DNA of 64,000 nucleotides from Varroa destructor (lineage: Eukaryota > Arthropoda > Arachnida > Mesostigmata > Varroidae): NCBI RefSeq assembly GCF_002443255.2, contig NW_019211455.1, positions 23,972,479 to 24,036,478 on the forward strand, written 5' to 3'. The number at the start of each line of letters is the position of its first letter. The first letter of the stretch is position 1. A program made the translations under genes and the position numbers. Below are positions 10,401 to 21,720 of the stretch, piece after piece. Under the pieces are notes generated by a model. It had not been told where the DNA came from. It did not search any database and saw nothing but the letters and a program-made list of their open reading frames with translations.

Positions 10401-13031
10401 TGTGTCACATCACTGTGATAACTCTATATATAATCTATATATATATAGAAGCATCCCAGGACGATGCTATCTATCTAAGCTTCTTTAGGTCTTTTTAAAT
10501 CGATTTGAGACGGCATACGTTAGGTATATTTTATATGAGTTCTTTGCAGAAGCACGTTAGTATATGAAGAGGTTAGGTTCTCTATATTATTATTCTCATA
10601 ACGCAAGGCACCTTTCAAAAGATGTATAAGCTAGGGTAAACAAGAAAAATAATTGAGCATTTATTGCCGGGTTTTTGCCTCGAAAGAACTAAAGTTGTAA
10701 GAACCTACAACGTACCCCTGTTTATTGTGTATGGAGGGAGCTTAACGCTTCAGCATCAAGCCCAATCGGAAGCCACTGAAAAGACTGGCAGGTCACAAGC
10801 ATATGTACATATTTTTTTTAATCAGAGATATATATATATATATATTAATCAGAAATTTGCGTATGATATACTTCGGAAACTGTATCTGAATAATCAGTGT
10901 GCTAAAAGCGTCAGTACTGACGTTCACATATGCTTATTTAATATAACTAACTTGCTCTCACCTCGATTATCGCTTCTTTAGGTAATTCTCAATAACGTTC
11001 CTTTGCTAATCCGCAGGTAAATGTTTTAAATTTAAAATTAAAATAAAATTTTTACTTTTTATGTGACTATAGGTCAAGAAAAATTGGTGTGTGGTTGTGT
11101 AGGTGTCGCTCAAATACACTGTGTAAGGAAACATCCAGAAGACTTATATGTTCCGGTGAAAGCGGGTCAGACGTCCTAAAAAAACACAAAAAGGTCTCAA
11201 GAAAGTTTGCCAATGAAGTTTATTTAGATGATTCATTTCTCAGTAGCGCCCTTTTTTTCGAAAATAGTGGTTCTTTCCATACCAAATATCGTGGACTATC
11301 CCATTTTTTTGGCATCTTGATCTTTTATTAAATTAAAAATTAACATTTGAAACCTTAAAATCTAAATCCTATCGAGGATCATTCGCTCTGCGTTACATAT
11401 ATCTTCCTCAAAGCCCCATGTGGGCTGGCAATAAGGTAACTTTGCAATGATAAGAAATCATTTGTTATTTTAGTACTTCGCGCGAAGGCATTGAAGGGTA
11501 GCTGAGCTTCGCCTTTATTCCCTTCCTGCCTCCGCCATAGTAAATATGTGGAAAAACAACTAGCTTTTCTGGCATGCCGGAAACAGCGGATGGGTAGATA
11601 CATGCGCTGAAAAACAGCCTGCCGCTTAATGTTTGTATGTGATGTGCCCATTTAATTAGAATTGAAAACAATTATTGCCTAGTGAATTTAACAAAGTAGA
11701 CTGCTACATATAAAGAGTGCGCTCGTCGTACATTGCCAGTTATGATGATTGGGAGTAACGGAGGAGGTCAATTAAAAGAAACTTGAACTAGTGAGGTGAA
11801 ATACAACACAGCCGATGTATGTAAGCTTCAAACATCACGCCCGCCGTAGTAGAGCTGAACAGGACCAAAGCTGGAAAATTAGGCCCTTTAGGAATTTTAC
11901 GACAGGATTATCTGAAGCTGTTGTTAATGCTGCAAAGCTATTTTGGCTCGTGAGGAAAGGACAGCGATGTGTTGCCGTAGTTGATACAGGGGGGGGGGGG
12001 GGATAGGGCTGTAGGACTGAATATTTGGTAATACAGGTTATGGCAGATAGGTCGTGTTGTTTCGACGATGTTCCGCTGGCCCTAGCGATCGATCATAGCG
12101 GGAATGGTGAGTTCAACATGAGGAGCCGTCTGCCACATGTAGCATAATACGCGTAGTGAAAGAGAGGCGCATGAATAGGAGTGTCTCTAGAAGCATTTGG
12201 TAGCGCTAACATTACCGTACATTTAAAGTGAAAAGCTGTTATGCCAGCAGTTTCCGGTATTACCCTGCTACCAGTAGCGTGCCAATCTATCATTACAAGC
12301 AGAAGAAACCTGTTGGTTCTTCCATAGCGCCAGCTATCCGATAGGTCAATAAAAAGTTGTGCGGGAATATGAATAATTGTATCATCAAAGTCTTCATTTT
12401 ACTGTCGGCCCGCAGACGTTACTGCAACTACAAGTTTTGGGACACGCGACCAACGAACACACAGCACAGAAAGCTGTTATAGCGGTAAATTTTAAGTACT
12501 TCTTCAACGGGAGTCTAACAATTCGGACAAAATCAATCGCAGCTCGTTTCGATAGGGTTGGCCATAAGAGTCACTTTCTCTCATAGTTACTATGTGGATC
12601 TAAAAAATCTATAAGTAGAACTTTAACGATCATGCAGTGACGCTGCCCGTACCGAGCATCAGAGCGCTGCCTGACAATGGTGGTGTGAGACAACCTATCA
12701 GAACGAGATAATATTGCAAATATTACTATCAGTTAGACGAGATAGATGTACAGGGCATTTTCAGCTAAAGTAACAATGAAAACACGTGTCACACATACGA
12801 GGTTAAGTATACGCGGAAGTTTGAAATGCTACCATATCAAGTAACTGTTACAAAATGAATGGATATGACCTGTGAAGTTTACAAATATCATGGAATAGTA
12901 TTGTTCATTACTGTTATTGGACCTGGGGAGTTGCATTAGTAGGAAGAATGAGGGTGTCTCACTATGAAATTAATGAGTTTTATCGGGTGTCTGTTGCTGT
13001 CTGACGGGTTGGCAATCAGGATACTTGAAGT
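7460..13031. other. long stretch without supported genes
   Basis: Contains many sub-110-codon frames in both strands (for example 7558-7827 and 11379-11671 on minus; 9468-9785, 10664-10981 and 11815-12006 on plus) with no convincing acceptor/donor pairing or recognisable domain. It also has AT microsatellites at about 10,437-10,448 and 10,829-10,845 and a 12-13 base G run at 11,990-12,002. An acceptor ending near 12,768 leads into a 25-codon frame (KVTMKTRVTHTRLSIRG...) that is too short to call. Intergenic or intronic. Confidence 0.4.
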
Positions 13032-13231
13032 TCATGGCAGTGCATAGTACGTAAGAATGTGGACATCCTCGATAATCTTAACAAAATAGTTAAACCGCCC
13101 CTTCGCAAGCCAGCTATCTACTGAGTCACTTTTTCCTTTTTTGAAGTGAAGCTCAGTTCTCCTTGTCTCGAAATAGATACCTCTTTGTGAAATTTCGTTC
13201 GGATCACTTAACAACTGACAACTACTAAGAT
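13032..13231 (-). CDS. candidate terminal exon
   Basis: Starts after a good acceptor (cttttatttatgcag; AG at 13,233-13,232) in phase 1 and runs 65 residues to TGA. The sequence begins LSSCQLLSDPNEISQRGIYF and is rich in charged residues, with a basic HFKKGKSDSVDSWLAKGR region and a C-terminal VKIIEDVHILTYYALP. It is coding-like in composition but of no recognised family. A matching upstream exon was not identified. Confidence 0.25.
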
Positions 13232-14119
13232 CTGCATAAATAAAAGATCTACTTCTGTAACACATTCGTGTAGAAGAATCTAAATTCTTACAATTAACTA
13301 TCAACTAAATTACATCTTCAAGCAAAAATGATTGTTTCATATGTAACATAAGTAAAGTGTTAAATTATCAAACAATTAAACAAATTATCATAGTGTTTAA
13401 ATACTAAGTGTCATTGAGAGTCACGTTTTACAACGCAGTTGTTGATAATAGTTGCCCCATCGTGTCGATGGCGATAACTTTACGTTGGCATATGCGAGCG
13501 GCGGCCATATATAACGAGTTATGGTATTTTTACTCATTTATAATAACAATCTACATTTTTTTTTCATTCGAAACCTCCACCTATGTTTCTATATGAGACG
13601 TTGACGCTCAGTGTTGGGCAAATGAATCCAACTCGGTAGCGTTAGACATTAGCGCAAGCAATTTTAGTCGCCAGGATAATTTTATTAAGTTATTTGCTCA
13701 CTATACAAAATAGGCTAGAGATAGCTTGGAACGATGCTCGTATACTTTTTGCCAGCCAACCAGCCTGAAGGTGAAAAACATTAGCCACGTTTTTTATTAG
13801 TTTATTACACTCAAATGCACGCGCTAGTGTTTGTTTTTAATTATTCTTATTATAATTGGCAGAATTTAAGTTTTCTTAATATAACAGCGCACGTATTTAG
13901 AAACCTCTGCCTATTTAGTTCACATTTTTGTATTGCTGTTTTTTAGTGCTATGCATATACGTATGTATATACATATGTGTGTATATATACCGTATATCGA
14001 GTATCCAGCCTAACATTGAAATGATTGAAGGAAATAGCGCTCTGAAATAACTTCGTTTGCAGAGGTTCCAGTTATAACGCTGACACTATGACCCTTACGA
14101 CACCTAATAACTTACTTAC

Positions 14120-14212
14120 GACGATATGCCCGGTATGGCCTCTAGTACTCGCAGTAGCACCTACAGCACAAAATAAAAAAACGTTAGCTACGACCATGAG
14201 AAGGGAAACCAT
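14120..14212 (-). CDS. candidate first coding exon with signal peptide
   Basis: An ATG at 14,212 (a second, in-frame ATG lies upstream at 14,272) begins MVSLLMVVANVFLFCAVGA, a textbook secretory signal with a likely cleavage after A-T-A at residues 19-21. The exon ends after 31 codons at a perfect donor, GTAAGTAAG, in phase 0 (GT at 14,119-14,118). The downstream exon was not found with confidence; the next kilobases on this strand contain only small frames. A longer opposite-strand frame (14,088-14,363) is regarded as its shadow. Protein class unknown; secretion is inferred from the leader only. Confidence 0.35.
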
Positions 14213-14598
14213 TACGATGCAATGTACACAGTCAACTAGACCGCTTTTGCTGAGCGGTCCGATCAGGCCCATGAGGAGACAACAGTTATTCCAGAAGCGA
14301 ACTTCTCATATTGGATTAAAGAAACTAACCATAGTATGCATCCAATATAAAATCCGCTGTTAAGTTGAATGAACTGGGTTATTTATGATGTAGGCGCAAT
14401 AAAAGGTACATTCAGAGCTGTGGTTCGTTCAGTAAACTTGGTACTTGATAAAAGCCTTATGACGCTTTCGGGTGTTAATGGTTACTTATTCATTTTGGCA
14501 AAACTGAGTTATTTGAACGGCGTAATATACCCGCTACGGCAATACAGCACATCTGTGAAATAAGTGGAAATAAAATCTATTGGAAATACTCGTTGCAG

Positions 14599-14805
14599 AA
14601 AATAGAGCCCGTAATGTTGGGGTCGGGAAACGGAATTGATGACGGTGGCAGGTGCAGTCAATTTCAGCTCAGGAATCACAGGTTTAAATACATATTTCCT
14701 GGTCCAAAATTATGCAATGGAAAATACGTACGATGGCATTGTATTTGTACTTGGCCAGAGCATGATCTTGATTCGACGTATTTTACTGCACGTTACTTTA
14801 AATAG
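14599..14805 (+). CDS. candidate Cys-rich terminal exon
   Basis: An acceptor (atactcgttgcag ending at 14,598) opens a phase-0 frame of 68 residues to TAG. It begins KIEPVMLGSGNGIDDGGRC and has four cysteines arranged C-x17-C-x8-C-x-C; the last block reads LCNGKYVRWHCICTWPEHD. The spacing suggests a small disulfide-stabilised secreted domain, and the 3' C-x-C block resembles that of the 15,880 exon about 1.3 kb downstream. An internal acceptor at about 14,667 would shorten it. Family not identified; upstream exons not resolved. Confidence 0.3.
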   Translation, partial: KIEPVMLGSGNGIDDGGRCSQFQLRNHRFKYIFPGPKLCNGKYVRWHCICTWPEHDLDSTYFTARYFK

Positions 14806-14849
14806 AAATTTTCAAATTAAAATATAGTTTTCGTCCGTTAATTAGCCTG

Positions 14850-15158
14850 TTAGTATAAAAGGTATCTATTGAAAATTTTTCTGCACGAAAGGTACGACTG
14901 ACTACGACGTAAGTTAAAGACTGTTTGCAAGAGTCTAATTGGACTCAATCGACGTTTTCTGCTACAGTGGACCCATTCCGCTTCAATGATTTTGCCGCCT
15001 GACATGCACATTGCAACATAGTCATTTGTGACGAGTTGGGTAAGTTCTTCTTTCTCTTGCCCAACCTTAGCTTTATAAAACAGGGCATCCGTTTCTAGAA
15101 GTTTCCAACGAAATATCTTTTCACATAAGTTATGAAACTTTGTCATCCATCGATTCAA
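14850..15158 (-). CDS. candidate exon, 102-codon open frame
   Basis: Open frame with coding-like composition: NRWMTKFHNLCEKIFRWKLL at the start, a charged centre (KVGQEKEELTQLVTNDY) and a basic CSRKRRLSPIRLLQ segment. There is no signal peptide and no known motif. A stop lies directly upstream, and the nearest acceptor (…gtgttag, about 15,173) would introduce that stop, so the 5' boundary is unclear. Length alone does not exclude chance. Confidence 0.2.
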   Translation of the reverse strand: MNRWMTKFHNLCEKIFRWKLLETDALFYKAKVGQEKEELTQLVTNDYVAMCMSGGKIIEAEWVHCSRKRRLSPIRLLQTVFNLRRSQSYLSCRKIFNRYLLY

Positions 15159-15879
15159 ACATGGTTATATCTAACACGCACATAGAAGAATACCACGTGA
15201 TGCCGGTATTGAATCGTCTCGTGTGCTTATAAGTTTTGTTTACGCATGAAGACAAAACAAAACACTTACATTATCTTTGTACACGCAATTAGCAAACATA
15301 TGGCCCTTTCCGTATATCAATTATGTGCAAGTGTTAGAAACAACAACAACAACTTAGTAGTTCCCTTTGAGCTCGCTTACTCGCCTTGAAGTTGTCCTAT
15401 TTAAACCTTTCGTAGTATTTAACAGACGATGTATGCTATGTATTTGGTCGTGAGCCTCACCTTGAGTTTCTTTTTCTATGCTACTTTTTTTTTACCATTC
15501 TTTTTTTACCTTCTAAATCTATTCGTCTGTGATCTGCGCTGATCAGCTCCCGTACCTGTTTCCTAAAACCAGTGTTAAAATAGGCGCTCTCATGATCAGT
15601 GCAAGAACAAAAAGCAGTGCAGATTTTCTTCGACATCTTAGCTTGTTGTCTGGTCTCGACCGAAACTGATTTACTCAGTCCTTGTTGTTTTTAACGAACA
15701 GCTGCAAGGTGGACAGAGGCGCCTACTACGTGAAATGGATTATTAAATCAAATATTCAATGAGTAAAAATAGCGTTATGCTGCAGTCAACATCACCTCAT
15801 ATATCAGCTAAGTTGGACGGGACGGCTGACTGGCAAAGACTGTGACCCGAATGTAATATTGAGACTGTACTAATTTTAG

Positions 15880-16811
15880 CAAGTAAGTTTGCTTTACTGC
15901 GCGATCATTTTCGTGTGTTTAATGATATTGTCGTCAACCGGATGTACACAGGATCTATCCTCGGTCACGCATGACGCTAACAGTCACTTAATTGTTTGCC
16001 AACCACCAAACTCTACGAGGTGCAATCAAATGTTCTTCGTAAACGAATATGGCTGTTCTTGCCTATACGAAGGTGCAGTCCTAACGGCGAGTCGATTTCG
16101 AAAAGCTACGAAAGCGGTCCGAGATAATTCGCTCATGTATGTGCCTCATATCTACTGGTTGAAGGTGATTTACTTAGTTTGATATGAGATCTTGAAACAA
16201 CTGTCAAAAATTGGCTGAGGAAATGAAGTATGAGTAGCCGACTATTATCAAGCATCTTGGATTTACGAAATATTGTCGAAAATTACGATACCAAAGGTCC
16301 CGTAAACAGGGCGAAACGTACAAAAGACTTCTCGTTATATTTCGACGTTTCGCCTGCAACCGGGCGAGATGCAGTAATTGTTAAAGCTTCCCACGCAAAA
16401 TACCCACGGGTAACAAGAAGGGTGTGTCAATGCCAATATGAAGCAGAGATACAGGTAAATTCAGGGTTTACTCAAACTTCTACCCGGAAAACATTAGAGA
16501 TTACGTCTTGTGACTTGCTCGGGTATGCTCGACAGACGGGAGACGACCAATAACGATCCATCCTAGAACGTGTCCTAGCTCGTTCCGCCATACGAGATCA
16601 TTATGCTGCCTAGTAAAAATTTGTGTGAGACGTCCGTTTGCATGGCCGTACTTTTAGGATATCGAATAAACAGATTATCACTTTCGATAATCACCGACAA
16701 ATGAAGTTCACATGCCAATATGTGTATATGAGGAGTGTCCAGAACACTGACTGGACCAGTTTTTCAGCAATAGATCTGAGAATTTTTAGCAAGACAGCAG
16801 GCAAACATTAG
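15880..16811 (+). CDS. candidate secreted multi-exon gene with C-x-C cystine-knot-like segment
   Basis: Three phase-compatible exons. Exon a (15,880-16,136) follows an excellent acceptor with a branch-like tactaat; it encodes a hydrophobic leader (LLYCAIIFVCLMILSSTGC) and a Cys cluster (RCNQMFFVNEYGCSCLYEG), and ends at GTATGT in phase 2. Exon b (16,238-16,522) follows tgagtag, contains dibasic sites (RAKRTK, VTRR) and VCQCQYEAEIQVNSGF...EITSCD, and ends at GTATGC in phase 2. Exon c (16,658-16,811) follows cgtacttttag and ends with TAG, with one more Cys (FTCQYVYMRSV). The C-x-C-x-Y-x-x-E-I...C spacing is reminiscent of PTTH/trunk-type ligands, and C-Q-Y-V-Y of Spätzle-type ones, but the terminal C-x-C expected in both is missing. 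The initiating Met would lie in an upstream exon. Family assignment is speculative. Confidence 0.35.
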
Positions 16812-16933
16812 TTTAACTAGAATTGGGAATCGTAGAAAGTGGTTGCGAGTACAAAGTAACTTAATTAAGTTTGTTGACAGGTGAACGAGTGGCATTGCCT
16901 TCGAAACAACCGAATGTAACGTCCTCTACTTAC

Positions 16934-17523
16934 CTGCGTACTGGAAATCCATTTATTCAAGTATAATTTTGTTCCGTATAAGAAAACATTGTAAAAAGCA
17001 AATATATACCTCATAGTAGCATTTAGTAACTCTGCTAAGACGAAGGGTCTGAAGCAACACATTCTCATGAAATTAGTGAAGGTCCGATTATCAACATGGG
17101 TTTCTGACAGCCGGCAGGCAATACGGATGGCAAAAACGTCTTGTTTTTTTTTTAACACAGAAGGGAAGCGCCTTTCTCTTATCTTAAGCTGAACTCGTGA
17201 TAACATGAAGTCATGAAAACTATTCAAATGTGTACCATGTGTCGCTTGTTATATTTTCGAACAGCATATGCTCTAGGGCCATTAAATAAACTATCTAAAC
17301 GAATAAAAATAGAAAATAACTTGTGTAACCTGTGTGCAAAATGTAATCTTGTACATTGCAGCTCGATAAGTGTTGATAAGATATATCGACCTATTTGAGC
17401 CAGTGGGTTATCATCCTGCTGGATGTATGGTGCTATCTTTTCGTTATACGAGTTGTAAATTTGTCTACCAGCATCTGGTATCTCGTTGAAAAAACAATCT
17501 CCCGTTCCAGTGTCTGCCTCCAT
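16934..17523 (-). CDS. candidate two-exon gene start
   Basis: Exon 1 starts with ATG at 17,523, just after an acceptor (tgtagttcttag), as if a 5'-UTR exon precedes it. It encodes MEADTGTGDCFFNEIPDAGR... and could end at GTACAA (17,354) or GTCGAT (17,390), both phase 1. Exon 2 (17,034-16,934) follows a strong pyrimidine-rich acceptor (cttcagacccttcgtcttag), also phase 1, encodes ELLNATMRYIFAFYNVFLYG..., and ends at the consensus CAG|GTAAGT in phase 0. The exon 2 segment is hydrophobic and could be membrane-associated. Further exons should lie below 16,930, converging on the plus-strand model at 15,880-16,811. Family unknown. Confidence 0.33.
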
Positions 17524-17567
17524 AGTCTCTATTCATATCTAAGAACTACACCGTATCTCGTTAATTT

Positions 17568-17592
17568 CCATTGACATAAGAAATGTCAATGG
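17568..17592. repeat. 10-bp perfect hairpin
   Basis: CCATTGACAT (17,568-17,577) and ATGTCAATGG (17,583-17,592) around a 5-nt loop. Confidence 0.85.
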
Positions 17593-17887
17593 CAGTGCTA
17601 TGCATGCATTCATCTGTGGGCCTGTAAGTATGCGACAGGTTTGCAAGCTTTTTTGTGTTCAAGCTCCTTCGTTCAAACGGCCTGGTGTCCAGCGAAGAAG
17701 ATGCCAAATAATTCGCCCATTCCTAAAACCAAAATAGGCCACCGCTTTCCTTTTTGTGAGCCTCTACCATGGTATCGACTTTCTCGGACGGCCGAATGAC
17801 ATCTATCCGCGGTCAAGTCACGCTAACAACACAGAGAACGGTACGTAGAGATGCCTGCTCACTATGCGTGCCTGACTGCGTGCTTAC

Positions 17888-18064
17888 ATCGAGAACGGAA
17901 ACAGTGGCCAACTTGTAGTCTATGTTTCCTCGAGCGTGGATAATGTCACAGGCAAGCGCATCGATACGGCAAGTATAGCATGATAGATAGCATGGCTGAT
18001 TTAAACAGAAAGTCTCAAATAACGGTTCTATTGGATTGTCTTGATTTGAAGCTACGAGACGCAT
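17888..18064 (-). CDS. candidate first coding exon
   Basis: ATG at 18,064 begins MRLVASNQDNPIEPLFETFC and the frame has six cysteines in 59 codons (including C-Y-L-S-C-Y-T-C). A strong donor GTAAGC at 17,887 ends it in phase 0; unspliced, the frame would run on to a TGA at 17,813. An acceptor-like tatgtggcag lies 15 bases upstream of the ATG, so the coding start could be further 5'. No recognised family; no downstream exon assigned. Confidence 0.27.
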
Positions 18065-20887
18065 CGATGTAAATAGTCTGCCACATAATAGTTCGCTGTA
18101 TTATCATCAACATGTGTGGCCTGTCTAAAAAGTAATCGAGGTTTTAGAGAGATCTTACAGATATCAGTTTGGACATTTCGGAGCCCCCATGTAAATTTAT
18201 GGCCGGTCCAATATACTGGGTATATTGACACAAAACTTCAAAATTTGGCTATGTTACGAAGTTCGTGCCCCCTGCGAATTGCTTTTCTACGGGCCTTAAG
18301 CATTGCCTGTTGATGATGAATAGAGGTAGATTTACAAATCAGGCAGGAAGCAACCTTGTATTATAAGGTCCCATTCTCAATGGTAGAGTAACTAAGTGTT
18401 TTGAGAAATAAATACACACAACTTCTTGAAAGCAATAATATAATGCCACTCTACCTTTTTCAATTTTACTGACTATATATGTATAGTCAAGTGGTTTCTG
18501 TGTACGCAATATGCGCTGCTTTCCTAACGATACGAACATACTTTGGCTGGGCAGAACCAAATACTGTTGTACCTTAGCACGAGCACCAATGGCGTATTAC
18601 CTGCTTCACTGCTCATTTCCCCACTACGTTAGCGGCATTGATTCTTATCTGGACCGGAACAGGTAAAAGCGGTAACGTTGAAAGCCCCAGCACTATCGTC
18701 CGAATAGAAGGAAATGCCAATTGGCTGTATCAGTAGCGAACCTACGTAGTAATTACTATGAAATAGTAACTATAGAGAGGTCACTGTGTTGATTACTCTA
18801 GCGCTGTTATCCTCCGCCGTTCGCTGAAGTGCATTGCCCTGAGGTCTTTGAATGCCTAAATACTTGGAAGCTCACATGGCGAAAAGGGCCTGCAATAAAT
18901 TATGCTACGTGAATCTGGCCTCGAAGTCGCAGATTGGGTACAATCTTTTCGAACATTTGGATTTGTAGTAGACCCTTATCAAAATACTGTTAGACAGGTT
19001 CGTATCACGTAACTTCTACGCAAATCAGAGTTTAGCAATACACTACGAGGTAGTCGTCGGGCCAATCGTGGCTTAACTATTCCCATTCTTTTTTTTTGCT
19101 GATGGCGTTTATCGCAGTTTCAGTTCTGCCCATCCACACTTTCATTTTGATTGTATCAGTATCATCGTGTTGTATCAGCTTCTGATCTGGAAAAAGTATT
19201 GTAAAGGGAGGGCGAAATATAGAGGGCAAAAATATACGGCATATGCTATAACAGGAATCATTAGCAAAGAGGTCCTTTCTGGTCACGTGTCACTGCAGTG
19301 ATTAGGCAATAATAATGACAACAAGGCCAGCATATATAAATTCGATTGGAAATATGGCTGTTACGCTTATCAGCCATGAATCAGTCCGGATATACGTACC
19401 GAGAGTGCGGGTAGATAACGGCACGCATTGCCCAACATCAGCGACAGCTTTTTGAATCATACAATGAATAAATAATAAATGAGACGCTGTTGAATTTTCT
19501 CGAGCAAATATATATATATATATATATATTTATCAACTGGATCTATAAAATATAGATTTATGTACACAAACGAAAATATCATGGAGCGCCAATACTTCAA
19601 TTCAGATTACTCAGTGAACAGGTGCTTGATGCTATAAACCCTGTACGAGGCTACCATTTGTTTCGATAACTAACGAAAATCAATATCCATTTCATTTTTC
19701 CGCCTTTCAAAGGCCGAATATGAACTGAAGGCTGTAGGCGATAGGCAGGTATTAGTGGACGATAATTCGGTCTGTTCGGTAACCAAAATCCTCTCAATGA
19801 AAACGCAGGACCGAGTGTTACGCAATGCAAATTCTCTCACGGTGCAGGCAGGAACCGAAGTAATAGCGGTTAGCGCATATACTGTCGATTGCTTATGGCC
19901 AATTTCTGCCTTGTTGGCCGACTGGACAATAGCTCGTAAGGCTGTCCTTCTTCCAAAGGTTTAGATTTTCGAGATATGTGGCAAAGTACTGAAAACACTG
20001 CATCGATGGAAATCGAAGAAATAGCTCAAATGATCTTAGTGGTGACTGAGTCATCACTTGGCATCATTTTCTTACATTTCGTTGGTCGATGTAGTACAAC
20101 GATATCAGACCACGACTTCGTTTTGAATCATTCTTTGTACGTAAAATAATAGCACGCTAGTACCGAAAAGGGAAATTTAGTGATGAAATTTGTAAAGATT
20201 ATTTGTAAAAGAGGGCAGGAAGGAGAACAAACTTTTGTCGATAGTTCGCGAGCAAGGTTGCGAAACTTTCAAAAGCCAAGTCCAATCCGACGCATGCGAT
20301 ATACTAAAAATTAAACAGCATTTAAATTTAGGACATCTACAGGGTCAATGGCTATTGTTCCTACTAGAAATAGGATTTGCGTACTACGGTTCGCTTTAAC
20401 ACTCGTTCACACGATACTCCCGTTACGCACATTTCCCGCCTTTTCACATCACATATACCTTACTCACACAAATTTGCTTACTCATTTAGTGGATGGAATC
20501 TTCGTGAGTTTTTAATACGATCGTCGCTATTACGAACTTGCAGAAGTTCAGAAATACTTCTCAATAGAAGTCCTTAATGCTAGTGCCAACTTCTTTGTCG
20601 TGAACTATGCTTCAAGATTAAGCTACAGTCTAAACTTGACGTTTCAACATGATTTTAAGTAATGCTAAACAGGACTACCGATAATTAGGATACAGAGTTG
20701 TTCAAAGCTGTTGCTAGTACAGGCGTGTTAAGTAGACGACACGCAATGTATAATAACAGCATTCTTAGCATGCTACGTGCATACGAACTACACAGACTTA
20801 TCATGCCGTGAATGCCGCAGTCCCAAAATCTGAATGTCCATATTATTTCCAGAATCTAAAGAGATCCACTAGCAGATTAGTACTGTT
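18065..20887. other. non-coding stretch
   Basis: No supported gene. Holds an (AT)n microsatellite at 19,508-19,529 and a 7-bp palindrome near 18,471-18,488. Frames at 18,339-18,560 and 19,077-19,286 (minus) and 19,755-19,964 and 20,377-20,577 (plus) lack splice support. If the start exon at about 21.0 kb is real, this would be its intron territory. Confidence 0.4.
19508..19529. repeat. (AT)11 microsatellite
   Basis: Uninterrupted AT dinucleotide run. Confidence 0.9.
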
Positions 20888-20971
20888 TTAATATACAGTT
20901 AGGATCATCTCTGCCCTCCGGTTTTTCATACTGTGATATACAGATATTCTCGAACGTGCGTTACGGCTCAC

Positions 20972-21043
20972 TTTAGCGTCGTTGTCGACGACGGCGACGT
21001 CGCCGTCTTCGTCCTCCTCATTCCCGTTGCTTTCCATACGATA
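20972..21043 (-). CDS. candidate first coding exon, acidic N-terminus
   Basis: A very good acceptor (gataaactttattgcag) is followed by six UTR-like bases and ATG at 21,037. The 22 codons read MESNGNEEDEDGDVAVVDND then A-K, strongly acidic, and end at the donor GTGAGC in phase 0 (GT at 20,971). Unspliced, the frame would continue to TAA at 20,888, 49 residues in all. The coding part spans an 18-bp perfect palindrome (20,990-21,007). Upstream (21,050-21,720) is GC- and CpG-rich, as expected for a promoter or 5'-UTR exon. Acidic disordered N-termini occur in many nuclear and cytosolic proteins, so no identity is implied. Confidence 0.38.
20990..21007. repeat. 18-bp perfect CpG-rich palindrome
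   Basis: GACGGCGACGTCGCCGTC equals its own reverse complement. It lies within the candidate acidic exon, where it encodes D-G-D-V-A-V. Confidence 0.95.
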
Positions 21044-21049
21044 CTGCAA

Positions 21050-21720
21050 TAAAGTTTATCAATTTTAGCCAACTCCCAAGGATGAGTGGAGCTTGAGGAG
21101 CAAGGGTAAGAGAAGTCTGGCTGACTAAGTCACTGGCTGTCGCGGCAAGGTAAGCAGTAGTTTAGTAGATGGTTGAGGCCGGCGGCCGCAGGTCAGGAGC
21201 ACGGCGCTGCCTGACTCAGTATAGGGTTCGCACACGCATCCGTTCTTTCCCTTCCCTCTCATCCGCTCTGCAGCAGTACTAGTCGTGGCGCTACTCATGC
21301 GACGATACGAAACTAACTTGGAGTAAACTTCCAGCGTTGTTCGCACCAAAGTGCTATGTAAGCAAAGGTGTAGAAAGCAAATCTTTCGAAAGCGTTCCTA
21401 CAAGGCAAGGGAATGCTCTCATCGCCTTTATTCGTCCCACAGGCAACTGAACCCACTAAGAGTTTCATAGCAACACGACGGGCGCTCAGCTGGCCTCGAG
21501 GGCCATGAATAGATGTTTTCCTTTGGCAAAATTAGTTAATACAGCCTGGAGCTGCCCCACCCGGGCTAGGTTTATCGGGAAATAGAATGAGCTGGGCCGT
21601 ACTTGTCTTTTGTACTCCCTGTCTCAGCATTAGCACTGCACGCCTCCTCAAGTTGTGTATATGAATGTATGGCTATGTACAACGCAAAAAAGGTGGCGCG
21701 CGCAGTTCGTCAGCCTTTAT
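21050..21720 (-). promoter_or_regulatory. GC/CpG-rich region, possible promoter/5'-UTR
   Basis: About 650 bases with clearly higher GC and CpG than the surroundings, directly upstream of the acidic start exon on the minus strand. A 74-codon minus-strand frame (21,125-21,349) may simply reflect the composition. No TATA box was identified. The regulatory role is inferred from composition and position only. Confidence 0.25.

Noticed and set aside
16658..16811. Antisense reading of the same bases as a 3' exon of the minus-strand gene (SVFWTLLIYTYWHVNF)
   Set aside because: Possible in phase, but its acceptor is weaker and the frame very short; the plus-strand reading was kept, at low confidence.
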